Assembly (NCBI GenBank): GCA_916610825.1
Contig: OU744451.1
Coordinates: 4,925,345-4,989,344, forward strand
Length of the DNA: 64,000 nt
Direction of reading: 5' to 3'
Origin: Haliclystus octoradiatus
Lineage: Eukaryota > Cnidaria > Staurozoa > Stauromedusae > Haliclystidae
The notes under the pieces were generated by a model. It searched no databases and was not told where the DNA came from. It saw only the letters and a program-made list of their open reading frames with translations. The position numbers were made by a program, and so were the translations under genes. Positions 9,220 through 29,395 of the stretch are shown in pieces. Position 1 is the stretch's first letter; every line of letters starts with the position of its first letter.

Positions 9220-11677
9220 ATGACTGAAAATAAACCAAAATGTTACAGACCATTAACCAATGATACAACTGGTAATTCTTCTTTACGTAAATCATTGGAG
9301 TGTGGGAATGTAAGCAAAAAGCGATATATCAAAGTCAGTGAAGTTGGTAGAGTGATTTGCCAGCCTGACCGTGCAAAATTAGTTATTACATGCGAGAGTG
9401 TCAAGGTAAAACAATTAATTGTCTGTTTTAATTTAGCATTTGTATCACTTCATACATATCCAACCATCCCCTTGATGAGAAATAGCCTACATATCTTCTA
9501 GGTCTAATTTTTTTAGCCAAATTTCAGTTATTTGAGTTGCGCCACTCATAAAATTCTCAATTCCTTCGCTTACCAGGCATAACGTCCGTTCGCAATATCG
9601 GCCCCGCTACGACAACGTCCCCGTCAGGGTCAAGACGTCCCTGGGTCACTATAACCACCCCGGTTTGGCTTACCATAACGTTCTCGGGAATAATATGACA
9701 TAAATTAAAGTGACTTTGAAGGTAATTAGTGAAAGTTTATATTTGTTTTTATCAATCAATCTCTTATCAAATAATTTCTACTAATTCATGTACTGTTTCT
9801 GTTTGAGTGATCAAATTTCAAATTAAATGAAGGGAAATGTAAACTCGAAGAGAAGAAGTTAGGAACTAAAGACTGGTTATGAATATGAAGCCAGATACAT
9901 AAATCAAAATCGACATCTTTTTCATCTTATTAACCAATTATGCTTTTTTGTTCGAAGGAAAGCCCTGACTCTGCAATTGAAAGTGTTGGTCGCCGTGTCA
10001 ACTACATTTTGCAAACTCTGAAGGCAAACCAAATCAAGCAATCAAACATAACAGTGCATGAGTCATTGGTAAATCTAAACGGCACTTATAAATCCTTACA
10101 TGAGGTCGATGCAATTCTAAATAATTTCACGACTGCAGAAAAAGTTGGTAATTTATTGATTCAGAAACTTGGCCAATCTGTTGTTGTTGCTCCAATTAAA
10201 TTTTATCATTCTGTTGAATCACTTGAAAATGCGAGGTTAGTGGATCTCCTAATTTGTTGACTTAGGGGCAATCCATAAAGTATGTACTCGGTAAATGTTC
10301 CAATATTTGACACCCCCTCCTCCCTGTACGCAGCTGTACACTTTAGATTACCCCCTTTTGCGTACATACTGACATCTTTGCAACCCCCTGCATTACTGTT
10401 TTAAATTAGCCTATACACGCGCAAACGTTATTAGAAAAACCCAAATTCGTAAAAATCTGACCAAATACGAATGTGATTATTCAAAATGGTGAAAATTTCC
10501 CAGGGATAAATAGGTTACACAAAGTTTCGGAATCTGAAAACTATAATTTCTTGAATATATATGCATATTAAATGATCAAATAGTAGTACATTTAAGCAAC
10601 AAATATTTCTATTTAATCAGTCAATTAAATATTGATCATTATAAATAAATAATTTATAGTCCTACTTTTGAAAAAATTCAATGCGAACTGATATGATTAC
10701 TAGAAAACCGATCTGACGATGAAAATCCATTGTACAATTAACGAGATCTGTTGATAAAACCATGCTTGTGTATAGTTTATGAATGTACATAAGACTGTAG
10801 GCCTGCTGTTCCTCTTGATGGAAGCAGTTATAAATATATTGATAGGATTTAGTTTTGATATTGCTTACGGTAACACATCTTCATGGTCTCAGTTATGCCC
10901 ATGCAAAAAGCAGTTCAGGAGTTCATGAATATAGCTCATGAACGTTAAATGGCCCCAATTTTTCATACATTCTGTGAAATGTTCATAACCTGTTCATAAA
11001 CTCCTGGACTTTTTTTCGCACAAGTATATCTGTGTGAAGTAGGCTACTGTGTTTAGAATGTGTTGAATATTCTATGTATGTAGGCCTACAGTATGATGCC
11101 ACAGGGTTTTCAAATATTGTCTTGCTTGTTGATCGTTGTGAAGAATGCATCGATTCATACCTACCCCTGCGAAAAACAGTTCAGGAGTTCATGAACAGTT
11201 CATGAACAGCTCATGAACGTTAAATGGCTCCAGTTTCCTGAACTGTTCATGAACTCTCACAGGCAGTTCATCAACAGTTCAAGAACTGTTCATGAACTAT
11301 TCATGAACTCCTGAACTGTTTTTGCAGGGGTAAAGTTGCTTTCCTGTCTTCTGTCTCTTCCACGCTGTGCTTGTATGAATCCTACGCTTTATATCAGTAA
11401 CTTATTTCAAATTTTGAATTTGAATTACAGGCAACAAGCATCAATCAACGCCATTCGAAATGCCAAAATCAAAGCATTAACAATGTCACAATATTTAAAT
11501 CAAATACTAGGACCATGTATTACAATTGAAGAAAATGATACAACGGAAATATTAAGCTCAATTCATGAAGATAATTATGATGAACAATCGATTCTAAGAA
11601 AGATTCAATCCAAAACGATTGATATATGTACAAAGGTAACAGTTGAATTCGTAATCAAGCATCATTCTGTGAAATGA
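9220..11677 (+). CDS. IRAK1BP1: IRAK1-binding-protein-1-like SIMPL-domain protein
   Basis: Three exons: 9220–9405, 9958–10235 and 11431–11677 (stop TGA), with phases 0 and 2, total 236 aa (human 260). The SIMPL/DUF541 domain covers about residue 40 to the end. Diagnostic blocks are VCQ/ICQPDRAKLVIT near the start, RRVNYILQTLKANQIKQSNI, VAPIKFYHSVESLENARRQA and the C-terminal strand TIDICTKVTVEFVI, which parallel human PPDRAKVRV, RRLDYITQSLQQQGVQAENI, ISPPQFYHTPGSVENLRRQA and ATIHAASKVFITFEV. In vertebrates the protein binds IRAK1 and modulates TNF/NF-kB signalling; that role here is inference. It shares a short divergent promoter with FAM162 and is tail-to-tail with the CCDC181-like gene. Introns carry three palindromic MITEs and a GC-rich patch. 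Confidence 0.9.
9560..9690. other. GC-rich island inside IRAK1BP1 intron 1
   Basis: About 110 bp rich in CG dinucleotides (ATCGGCCCCGCTACGACAAC and similar) within AT-rich intronic DNA. No open frame or repeat partner was found in the window. It is possibly the remnant of a retroelement or a transferred fragment. Confidence 0.3.
10902..11023. repeat. palindromic TTCATGAAC MITE (family A)
   Basis: It starts AAAAAGCAGTTCAGGAGTTC and ends AACTCCTGGACTTTTTTTCG, with the usual GTTAAATGGCCCC centre. Intron 2 of IRAK1BP1. Confidence 0.7.
11164..11331. repeat. palindromic TTCATGAAC MITE (family A), well preserved
   Basis: The ends ACCCCTGCGAAAAACAGTTC and CTGAACTGTTTTTGCAGGGG are nearly perfect inverted repeats, defining the family borders. 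The interior has at least six TTCATGAAC units. It ends about 100 bp before the last IRAK1BP1 exon. Confidence 0.85.
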
Positions 11678-12020
11678 CGATAAATATATAGTGGTTTTAT
11701 TATATATAGATAAAGATAAATATTTAGTCCATATAGACTCTATCAGTAAGTATGGATTAATTGATCGCCATACAATGACTGACATATTATCTTAAATTGA
11801 TTGGTACGAAACATTGCTCGCAATCTAGTAATAAATTGCTTGGACTCAAATCTATTGGCCTATCTGACTTGAATAATTACTTGTAGCAGGCCCATACAGG
11901 CTCTGAGCCCATATAATGGTTCATCTAAATACTCTTTCCATCTACCGTGTAAGCCTACTTCTCAAGTCCTTGAAGCATCAACCCCTTTGAGTTATTTCAA
12001 AACCAAGTAAGACTTAGACT

Positions 12021-12154
12021 CCTGCAAAAAACAGTTCAGGAGTTCATGAACAGTTCATGAACCATCACGGACAGTTTGTGAATAGTTCATGAACATTTCA
12101 TGAAATTTGGGGCCATTTAACGTTCATGAACTCCTAAACTGTTTTTCACAGGGG
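12021..12154. repeat. palindromic TTCATGAAC MITE (family A)
   Basis: The ends CCTGCAAAAAACAGTTCAGG and TAAACTGTTTTTCACAGGGG are inverted. It lies between the convergent IRAK1BP1 and CCDC181-like genes. Confidence 0.8.
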
Positions 12155-12439
12155 TAATTGGAAATAAGGCTATTGAATAAAAACAACACATGAAAATCTT
12201 GAAATAATATTTTTTCATTTTTACTCCTTAAACCTTAACAATAGGCATATAAGCAACTCATAATGTGTGAGATATTCATAAGACTGCTACAAATTTTCAA
12301 AATGATTAATTATTACAAAAAATAGATTTATGTGAATTTATTCTTTGTAGTCTACTGTTCAAAATATATATTATTAATTTTAATATGTTATGACAAACTG
12401 ATAATTATTGATGATTTCATTTGATTTTTTCATTTTATA

Positions 12440-15397
12440 TTATTTGAATGTTCGACTTTGATGTTTTTGATGAAATTGTGACTTTGATGTCTTCTGATGT
12501 AATTTATTTCTTTTCCATCTAAAGAATGATAAATTTATAATTAATGTGCACTGGTAGATCAGTGGTATTTTGCCTGCATCACAGCTGGAGACCCCAGGGT
12601 ACAATTCCAAGTCAGCCCCAGCAATAAACAGTTTAAAGGGAGAATACTGACCGGAGAACGTTGCGCGCCGAACTTGAATTCTTCATACCAAATTCAAGTA
12701 CTCGTTTTGAAACAGAGTTGGCCTCGCCTTAATTCTATTGTTTTGAACGAAATAATCAAAAACACGAGACAGGAACAAATGTCGAAGCCGTGAACTCGTG
12801 ACAATCATCAACGAATCGATGTTTTTAAATAACGATTTATTCCATGCATTTAACTCAGTTTGTTTAATTAGTTTGCTTTCGGTATATTTATCCTTGGTTA
12901 TATTTACTGAAGTTGCCTTGTTATTAGTTGGCAAGCTTTTATGGTCCGATCGTTACATCAACAAAAACATGAAAAAGAACGATAGTCGATACGCAAGATG
13001 ACCTAAGATGTCAAGAAATACAAGGATTTGGCTTTATAACGAAAATCAAAATGTTAAACAAGGTTCTTGTTTAGTGTTACTTTCGTTCAACATATCAATC
13101 GAACTGGTCGAACTAAAAACGCTCCTGCACATCATACTTTTTATACTGTTGATCACATAGTAAACAATACATTAAAGTCCAGAATGTGATAAAATAAGTA
13201 CGTAGTATAGCTCCCAAATTGTGATTTTAATTTGTTCATTTGAAATACTTTCCATAAAATCAACATACGGCCAGAATAATAAAACGAAGCTCACTCACAC
13301 GCACGGCAGCTTTTCTCAAAGCTTTGTTTAAATTGATGACGTATGAGTTGGTTGAGCGCGCAATGTTCCCCGGTCAGTATTCTCCCTTTAAGAGTTCATG
13401 AACTGTTCAGGAAGGTTCATGAAAACCGGGGACATTTAACGCTCATGAACTTTTCATGAACTCCTGAACTGTTTTGTTGCAGGGAAGTGCACATTCATTT
13501 TTCGAACAATAGAAGGTGTTTAGTGGCATGACGAATTATTCAAATGTTTTGAATTACAAAATTATGTAAACTTTGAAATTCATTGCCAACAATAATCGGT
13601 TCAACGATTAATAATGAATTTATATGACGTGCAAATATTAATTTATATGATGATGCTGATTATGTTTGGATTACTAGAAGTAGCGACGATGATCATTTTG
13701 ATCATTTTAAAAATAATTTTGGCAAAACGATTATTTTTAGTACAATCGTCTCATCTCTATGTGCCCACCTGAATGTTCATGAGTTCAAATTGAGATTGCT
13801 CAAATGTTGATGAACTTTTTATGAACAATTCATGAAAGTTCATGAGCAGTTCATGAAGTATTCGTCACCTATGATAAACTGTTCATGAACCCAGAAGGAA
13901 ATGTTCATGAATTCTTTGTTCACCAAAGTTGACGAACTGTTACATGAGCTTGTGAATTTTTCCACAGGGTCATTTTTGCCTGACGAATTACAATATAAAT
14001 TACAAACACTGTATTGTACTACTTTTGCAATCTTAGAAGTAATGTATATTTACCTCTTGTAAGCTTCATCACAGAGATTTTGATTTCTAACTGAATAGCA
14101 GGCTGCCTGCTCTTCCTGTTTGGCTAAATCAAGTAAATGCTCATGTTTCATTTGATGAGTTTTCTTAGCAAGCCATCCTTTGAATACTGAATCTATTTCA
14201 TTTTGGCTAGGCTTCTCTGATTGACTTTCATAACTCTCTTGTCTTGATTCCATAGCAACACTATGTCTCTTTTGTTTCAGCCAAGCCTAAAATAAAAATG
14301 ACACCTGTCAAATCAAACGTAGTGATAAAAAGCCAAACATGTTATAACAGTCACCTGTTTGTAGTGGCAATTTTTTGTATGTCTAAAACAGTATTTTCTA
14401 CTGAATTATGAATCAACCCTCAATTTAAAGTCCTACATATCATAGTTGGCTGCTGTATCCAGACTTCATCACATAAATGATGAATACATTTCGCACATCT
14501 CTAATTTCCATATCTAAACACAATACACACCTAATTAACTGGAGCACATAATACAATTAGCCAATCTCGTCCACCTTTTTAGAGGCTCGATTGCCAACAG
14601 CTACAGTCATTTTCTTCTGTTTGATGGGCCCTCAATAGTTATAGGTGGCGTGTTATATGTATATGTGCCCCTTTGGTGGTCATCTAGTAGCTCTTACCCG
14701 TTTCATATTCCATAATATTGCAAAAACATACATACACCACTCAGGTCCACAGTCCACTCTCACTCATATCTATATAATTACATTATATAGGCCTATACAA
14801 TGAAAACAGATTTTAGATTGTGAGGTTTGCTTATGCTATAGGTATGAAACGATGGTGATTGTGTAATTCAAAGCAGCGAACCTCAAAAGCTTTTTCTGCT
14901 TCTTGTCTTTGCAATTCCAACTCCTCAGCCTTTCTTATTTCTTCTTCCTTTTTTCTTCTTGCAATTAATTCTTCTCGACGTCTTTTCATTTCCAGTTGTT
15001 GCGCTGTCATGGCATACCGAGAAATGATATGTGCATATTCAGGATTTGGTTGTCGAATATGAGTGGTGACAGACTTTATATTACTGAATGGACGTTGTGT
15101 ACATGTGTCATTAGTTGCAATTGATTTTGGTCGACTAAGATCCGTAGTTCTACTTCTTTTGTTGGTTGATAAGACCATGCCTCTTTTCGCGTTAGCTTTG
15201 CGTGTATCATTTCCATTATTTAAAGGGAGGCTTTTTAAATCTGATTGATTCACAAGCTCAAACTTACCATCTTTCTCTACTAATACCTCGTTGATGTCAG
15301 CTGGTTTTTCATCCTCTACAAATTTATTTTCCACTTCACATTTATTTTGGAATTCCTTTCCTAAATCATCCTCATCGTCATGATTTATATTCTTCAT
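12440..15397 (-). CDS. CCDC181: CCDC181-like coiled-coil protein
   Basis: Minus-strand exons 15397–14882, 14286–14054 and probably 12518–12440, joined with phases 0 and 2, give 275 aa. The N-terminal 100 residues are acidic and low-complexity. From about residue 115, PNPEYAHIISRYAMTAQQLE leads into a charged helix (KRRREELIARRKKEEEIRKA) ending AEKAFE, spliced to AWLKQKR. Later come VFKGWLAKKTHQM and AYKRWKRNK. The repeated [AV]F-x-WL-x-K-K-x pattern after a Y-x-[LM]-[ST]-x-x-Q motif is that of CCDC181, a microtubule-associated protein of motile cilia and the sperm manchette. Human CCDC181 is 509 aa, so this is a short form. The last exon (27 codons) is supported only by splice signals, phase and the WxxxK pattern. 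A 750-bp transposon and several MITEs fill the intron before it. Confidence 0.7.
12545..12620 (+). repeat. tRNA-like SINE fragment
   Basis: TGGTAGATCAGTGGTATTTT resembles an A box, and AGGGTACAATTCC a decayed B box 30 bp on. The unit ends where a family A palindrome begins. Confidence 0.35.
12619..13484. repeat. palindromic TTCATGAAC MITE (family A) split by a TTAA element
   Basis: The left end GCAATAAACAGTT (12621–12633) and the continuation GAGTTCATGAACTGTTCAGG (13392 on) are the two halves of one family A copy, ending CTGAACTGTTTTGTTGCAGG. The insertion at 12637–13387 separates them. Confidence 0.7.
12637..13387. mobile_element. inverted-repeat element flanked by TTAA, nested in a MITE
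   Basis: The ends AGGGAGAATACTGACCGG… and …CCGGTCAGTATTCTCCCT are inverted over roughly 38 bp. Both borders carry TTAA (12633–12636 and 13388–13391), the duplication typical of piggyBac elements. The 751-bp interior encodes no recognisable transposase. It lies in the last intron of the CCDC181-like gene. Assignment to piggyBac rests only on TTAA, since the terminal bases are not the canonical CCC start. Confidence 0.7.
13770..13970. repeat. degraded TTCATGAAC-type repeat
   Basis: Many TTCATGAAC-like units (for example AACAATTCATGAAAGTTCAT) lie in palindromic arrangement without the canonical CAGTTCAGG ends. Confidence 0.5.
14345..14470. repeat. degraded pogo-like MITE (family B)
   Basis: TATAACAGTCACCTGTTTGT, GTCTAAAACAGTATTTTCTA and ATCATAGTTGGCTGCTGTAT follow the order of intact family B copies. 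It sits immediately upstream of the middle CCDC181 exon, in intron 1 (minus strand). Confidence 0.6.
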
Positions 15398-17198
15398 TTT
15401 ATTTTTACATCATAGCAAGAATATATAAAGATAAATTCGTTTAGCAAAATCAATTATTTTCCTGTCAAACTCAAAATCTGTGAAATTGACAACGAATTTC
15501 GTGACAATTTTTGACACGAAAAACTGTTCTTTTGCCATTACCTCGATTAGATTACCTGATTTGTGTTGTTGCCAAGCAACAGAACGCTGAAGACTCAAAA
15601 TTGTTTTGATATAAAATTTCGACACGCAAACATCTCACAGTTCAATTTTGGACGTTTATTTGCCCACAGAGCCACTGAAAACCGAGATTGATGCAATTAA
15701 CAAAATCATTATTATCAGATAGACAACACTTTCTATTTCTATCAATTTCTGTATACATTCTTGTGGTTTAACTCGTATTAATCTAATCAGATTGGATATA
15801 GCGCTGTTGAATTCACATCGCGAAATGTTTTCAGTAAACTATGGAAAATAGATAGCACTATATTATATCTATTGGGAGATAGTTGAGCGTGAAGCTATTA
15901 CATAAAATTATAAATTGAGCCAAAAATTTATCGTATCATTAAAATGTATCTGTCTTTGCCCTTGTTATCTTGGATGTTTTTTTTTGCGTTGGTAAACAGA
16001 AGATGTTTTCAATAGAAATGATGAGTGGTTGTTTTTCTTACAATGACGCCGCTTTGAGTAATCAATAAATTAAGATATGAAATATCATTATGATTACTTT
16101 TAATCCTATCATAGTGTTTTCGTGTTGTTTTCAAACGAGAAACGAAACATTTTGCCCATAAGTGGTAAGCCAAGGAGTGCTGCTGAGAATATATAATCCT
16201 GTTTCATTCTGACAGAACAAATGTCAAGAATGAATGGATACATAATACAGTATTATCATGATTATCAACCCAAAAATAATGTGACATATGCTCAATTATT
16301 ATCATTTTGCTATACAGTATTCATTACTGCATTCAGGCTCCACGAAGAGTAAAGGCATTTGAAAATTCCTTTCAAAACTGTTAAAACAATAGGATAAAAC
16401 AGTGTTTTTCATGTGAATATTCTTTGTTAAATTTTGATCAGCTGTTCTGATCTGAGGAATTCTCTTTTATAGCTGAGTGCGTGCCCTAAGTTTAAACTGC
16501 ATTGAACGTAACAAAATACATTAAAATATGCTTTACAAAACATGATATTTCGGAATTTTATGGAATGTAATGCTAGTTTTATATCACATTAACGTGGTAT
16601 ATGCAATGTTATTAATATACGAAAAACAAACAGACATAGAACACGTGGGTATGTGGGAAGGAAATGTGTAACTAGGATAAACATATAACACGATGCCATT
16701 ACAATTTTAAGTCTGTTATGCGTCAAATGCACTTTCAAATACAACATTCGATAAAATAGCTAACTTGATTTCTATAGCTAGCAACAATACAATTTACCAT
16801 ATTTATATTATACAAAATTAAAATGTTTTGAATTCATCAGTCACATCACAGTATGAAACATATTTGGATTACAAAACTACAAACGTCATAATCTGAAATT
16901 CTAATCATTGTTGTCTATGGCAACGTTTAATAATCGTATCCTGTTGCTCTACTTCTGCCAAATATGGTCTCATTTTCGGTCAAATGCATCGCAAATGATA
17001 TTTGATTGGTTAATATCATCACGTGACATACACGTGCATTACTTTTGCCACACCCATTTTTTGAAGCACTTCCTCACTTGCATCGTTGTTATTACCACGA
17101 GAGAATTCATGCAGTCAGTAATTTGGTGGTCAGTTCATCAGCTCGTGTTTATTCAATTTTTGTAAAGCATTTATTATCCATATTACAACTAAATAAAA
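15398..17198. other. intergenic DNA between CCDC181 (−) and transgelin 1 (+)
   Basis: 1.8 kb without a recognisable gene or well-defined repeat. The part nearest 17199 is the transgelin 1 promoter. An open frame at 15410–15625 (−) has no family features and is probably chance. Confidence 0.5.
17020..17198 (+). promoter_or_regulatory. transgelin 1 promoter module
   Basis: Two CACGTG E-boxes (17020–17025 and 17031–17036) are followed by CCACACCCA (17048–17056), then AAGCACTTCC, and TCAATTTTTGTAAAG about 45 bp before the ATG. The same ordered elements precede transgelin 2 (20357–20521) and transgelin 3 (30834–31048). CACCC/CACGCCC sites suit KLF/Sp factors, which is inference. Confidence 0.6.
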
Positions 17199-19085
17199 AT
17201 GGCTTCAAGACCTAAAGGATTTGGTATGACTGCTGAATTGGCTCGCAAGGTAAATTAAATCTAACAATTTTCAGAATGATATTGTATATTTTGGTTTGTT
17301 ATAACTCGACTGAACTTGAACTGTACATAATTATGTTGAGGTTTTGGTTCTTCTTCAATCACCGCCCATGGCATGTTTTCAAAGCTGTAAATCTGTAATG
17401 ACAGTAATGTCCATGCAAATGATCTGTGGATAAGAAAATATTTTGTTTTGAAAATGGAAACTTGTAACGTAATACGAACTCGCTCGTATATGAACATTCA
17501 ATTATCTGCAGGACGATTCTATACATAAATTTATTCATGCTTCTCTGGTTTGATTTTTGATTTATATGCGGCTGTTTCGAGATTTGTATGGTAATATCAA
17601 GATGCCGGAATGAGGAAGGGGTCCGTTGTTTTCTGAAAACCGAATAGTACCGGCTATTAATTTTCACCTATCAATTCTATTTTTCTTTTGGTTGTATATT
17701 GTGTTCTTTTGGGCAAAAGTTTGATCAGTTTTCGTTTTGTTTGTCTAGAAAGATTCCAAATATGATGCCCAATTCGCATGTGAGGCAATGGATTGGCTTG
17801 AATCTGTTCTTGGGGGATCAACCGATTGTGGGGGGAAATCTTCTCAAGATGAAGTTCACACAGCATTGAAAGATGGAGTTGTTCTATGCAAGTAAGTGTA
17901 GATCGTTTTAGAAGGAATTATTTTGAATATGTTTCGAGAAGTTAATCCCATCATTAGCCTTCTCGTTATCAATTTAGCTGCTGTGTAATAAACTTGATAC
18001 CCTAATAATTGTGTTTGTTTAGACCATGGTTTAGACGTATATGATAATTAATGATAAGGAAAGCGCTGAAATTCTTTTCTCACCTTTCTTGTTGACTTTT
18101 TTGCAGTCTTGCTAACAAAACTGGTGGAAAAATTAAAGTAAACACAAGTAAAATGGCATTTAAACAGGTTTGTAACATTGAACGATACTGACTCGTTTGT
18201 CTGCAAATTAAATAATTAAGTTTTACATTGTAAGGTGATTGATAAATTTGAGTAAGGTGCTGATTTTAACATCGATGTTAAATTTTTTGCTTCACTATTC
18301 CTATATTATTATTTTTGATTAAATTTTAGATGGAGAACATAGGCAACTTTTTAGCTTATTGCGAAGCAATTGGAATGAATAAAGTTGATCTGTTTCAAAC
18401 AGTCGATCTTTACGAAAAACAAAATATGGCATTAGTTATTCTTGGTATTCATGCATTTGGACGAAAGGTAAATATTTAAACAACATTGACACTTTGTGGC
18501 TTGTTTGTGGCTTGTACATTATCTATTTTGTTAGCTTGTGTTTGTGGGGATTTGCTACATTGTTATTGGACACGCATAATACACGCATTGTCATCACTTT
18601 GTTGAACAATCTCCATACACCGACATTTCTGACTGACGTAGCAACTGTATAGACTTCGTAAACTATGTTTAAAGTACATGTTAAGTAATATTAACACTGT
18701 ACAATCTTGTTCCTCTTTTTTGTTCGTTTCTCGTAAATAATCCTTCAGATGAACAATTTACATGACTTACGTGGTGAATTATTGAATGTTTGAACAAAAC
18801 AAGAAATTTGGAAATCTTCTAGACATAAATAATTGTATGCGAATTGAATTTCCCAAGAAAGAAGCCAATTTAAATATTGAATTTTAATTTATGTAGATGC
18901 AAAGTCACCCTGGAGGTTCAGGTCTGCCAAAACTAGGCGTTAAAGAAGCTACAGCTAACAAACGTGAATTCACAGACGAACAGTTGAGGCAAGGAGAAGG
19001 AATTATTGGATTACAAGCAGGCTCTAATAAAGGAGCTAGTCAGGCCGGACAAAACTTTGGTAAAACAAGAGCCATTATCGATTAA
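17199..19085 (+). CDS. TAGLN-like: transgelin/calponin-like muscle protein 1
   Basis: Actin-associated cytoskeletal protein. Five exons: 17199–17249, 17749–17891, 18107–18167, 18330–18467 and 18897–19085, phases 0-2-0-0, giving 193 aa (human transgelin 201). It begins MASRPKGFGMTAELARK, the family N-terminal pattern. Residues about 20–130 form one calponin-homology domain (AMDWLESVLGG, LKDGVVLCNLANKTGG, KMAFKQMENIGNFL, VDLFQTVDLYEKQNM). Residues 167–192 are a single calponin-like repeat, IIGLQAGSNKGASQAGQNFG. The linker KREFTDEQLRQGEG is also typical of transgelins. It is the first of three tandem copies with the same intron positions and a shared promoter module. An AATAAA lies at 19265. Exons 4 and 5 are nearly identical to those of copy 2. 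Confidence 0.93.
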
Positions 19086-20356
19086 AATGTTGATCAATAT
19101 TTACTCCTGAAACCACTTTTTTACAATTTAAACAACGACCAAAGGCACAGAAGTCCAACGACCCCTCGACACAACCCAAATGATGCAGTATATTATTAGC
19201 AGATAATACTGTAATTCAACATTGTATTTAGTTATGATACAGTAATGAGAATAATAAGTGTAAAATAAAAACAATTTTAAATCACGCACAATTTTTTGTT
19301 GATAGTTTTTTATCAAGGGTATGTTCGAAGGAGGTTTTCTCTCTTTTGATAGACGAAACAATTTGATAATAACATATTTAATATTTTATTTTGTACGACG
19401 TTTCAAGCACGACTTGTGGTCATTTTCAAGTGAACTAAAAAATTTAATGAAAAAATAAACTCATTATACCTATTTTGAAAATTTAAAAAAAAATGTATGG
19501 AATGACAGTGACTGGATGGATGGATGAAATGGCTGGTGATGAGAACTCACATAAAATTTAAAATAAAATAAAATGTCTCTCTTTTGGCAGTGACTCCTGG
19601 TGTAGCACAGCAATACACACTAATAATATTGTTCAAATTAGGACCAATTAGCGTTGAAAATTTGGATGTGTTAAAAAAAGGTTCCGCCAACTTTGATATG
19701 CCGAATTCTTTCATTTGAAGGCGCGCGCTTTTGAAAATGTCTAGTTACACAGCGAGCCGTCCTCAAAAGTTGTGTAAAAACTTCCAGTGAATTACATGAT
19801 GACGTGTAAGAAAATATATCACAAGACTTTTGATTGACAAGTATACGCTTTTCGTGAAATAAATTTATTGCTTCAAAAAGTGATTTCTATCACAATTCGC
19901 CATCAAATAGTTGTGATTATCGTACAATGATAGTTTTTTAACCTACCATGGTCCTACAAATACAAGACAATGGCTTATATCTAATCTGCAGAGCATATAT
20001 ATATAACCTTGTCTAATTAATACTATTTGAAAGTTTTCTCCTCTTCAATTGAGAAGTACAGATGCTCTGAGTAGTTTCCCTATTATTATTTTGTGGATTT
20101 CGATTATAATTCGGAAGAAAATCAATGTTTATTCATCTGTTTATTTGCAAAACGGAACTGTATCTAGGCAACGGCCGAGAAAAAGAGGCTAGACATTTCT
20201 GCCTGTAGTGTACTAATGAATGTAGCCTGCTCGCAGACTCACTGTCAAAATGTAAACTTGGTAAACAGTCTCGTAATAAATAGGGAAATATAAAATTTGC
20301 AACCATGATGATGTCATGTCGCGGTCTTCCTGATGCTGATGATACATTTGGGACGT
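19086..20356. other. intergenic DNA between transgelin 1 and 2
   Basis: It holds the transgelin 1 3' UTR (AATAAA at 19265), then CGACGTTTCAAGCACGACTT (19397) of a dispersed repeat type, and at 20216–20275 a block (CTCGCAGACTCACTGTCAAA…GGTAAACAG) repeated at 54288–54330. No gene is seen. Confidence 0.5.
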
Positions 20357-20521
20357 CACGTGTGAATTACCACGCCCACTTTTTGATTTGGCATCTTTGC
20401 TATTGTGATTTCCTGCAGAGACATCACTCAGTTTGTAATTTGATTGTGAACTTGTTGTGTTCAAATTCAATTTTTGTAAAACATAATTTATTAGTAAGCA
20501 AGCTTTGTAAAATAAATAGAA
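20357..20521 (+). promoter_or_regulatory. transgelin 2 promoter module
   Basis: CACGTG at 20357–20362, CCACGCCCA at 20370–20378 and TCAATTTTTGTAAAA at about 20465 repeat the order seen upstream of the other two copies. The distance from the CACCC-type site to ATG (152 bp) is almost the same as in copy 1 (151 bp). Confidence 0.6.
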
Positions 20522-28491
<7,970 letters not shown>

Positions 28492-28905
28492 AATGTTTAT
28501 CAAAGTTAACTGTTTATCCTTTTATTATTTACAAGTTAAAGGACAACCTTCAAAGTTCAACAACCCAGACACTACTAACCAAAGGATATTTTTGTAATGT
28601 ATTACTAGTAAATAAAGTTAAACACATTAATTTGATGCATAAACGAGAATAATAATTATTAAATACAAACAATTTTCAAATCATATCACACACAATTATT
28701 TGTTTGTTGATTGTTTTGTACATGGTATTATATATAAATGTGTGATATAGTTTATTGAATGTAGTTTAATCATGATTAAATGAATGTTACACACATGGGG
28801 TGTACCTGTATTCTACTTGTCTTACTGATTAAGTTGGAAGGAGGGGGCAAGACTACAGAGAAGGGCACTCTTCGGCCAGATCTCAGGCGTTCATCAACAA
28901 TAAAA

Positions 28906-29012
28906 TACAGTCTAACCTGTTATAACGGTCACCTCTATAGAGTGGCCACCTGTCTATAGTGGTCAAATTATCTACCTCTCGTAGCTGGCCGTTATATACA
29001 GGTTTCATTGTA
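28906..29012. mobile_element. pogo-like MITE (family B), internally deleted
   Basis: TACAGTCTAACCTGTTATAA … TATACAGGTTTCATTGTA with the middle missing. Confidence 0.7.
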
Positions 29013-29209
29013 TCAAGAGCAGGAATGCAAATTTTAAGCCTACAATACTAAGCATACTCTTGAAGTGCATAAATCATCAAATGTTTGCTAAATGATTGCT
29101 AAAACATATAATTATGTAAATTCAAAAAATAAAGCAGTTTTATTAGGGGTGAAAAGCCCCCCCAAAAATACTAAGGAGCATTCGTTTGAGAAAAAATGTT
29201 CATCTCGGC

Positions 29210-29395
29210 CAGACTGCAGAGTTTGCTGTCTGCTGCTAAGATTGTTGCCGTAGAGCAACAATTTCAAAATTGATTTGGACCCTTTCTGGCTGCAAATTTT
29301 GGCTTGGTTTTACAATTTCCTATACGTTTCCAACTAAATCCAGCCGCAAAATAGGAGAAAAGTAATAAAAAACAGTGCTTCCAGTCGCACAAAAA
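29210..29395. repeat. old dispersed repeat, inverted relative to 8020–8225
   Basis: It shares CAATTTCCTATACGTTTCCA, CAGTGCTTCCAGTCGCAC and GACTGCAGAGTTTG (in inverted form) with 7995–8225. Confidence 0.4.

Noticed and set aside
12683-13001. Open frames on both strands (83 aa and 67 aa)
   Set aside because: They sit inside the TTAA-flanked inverted-repeat element and have no transposase or other domain pattern.
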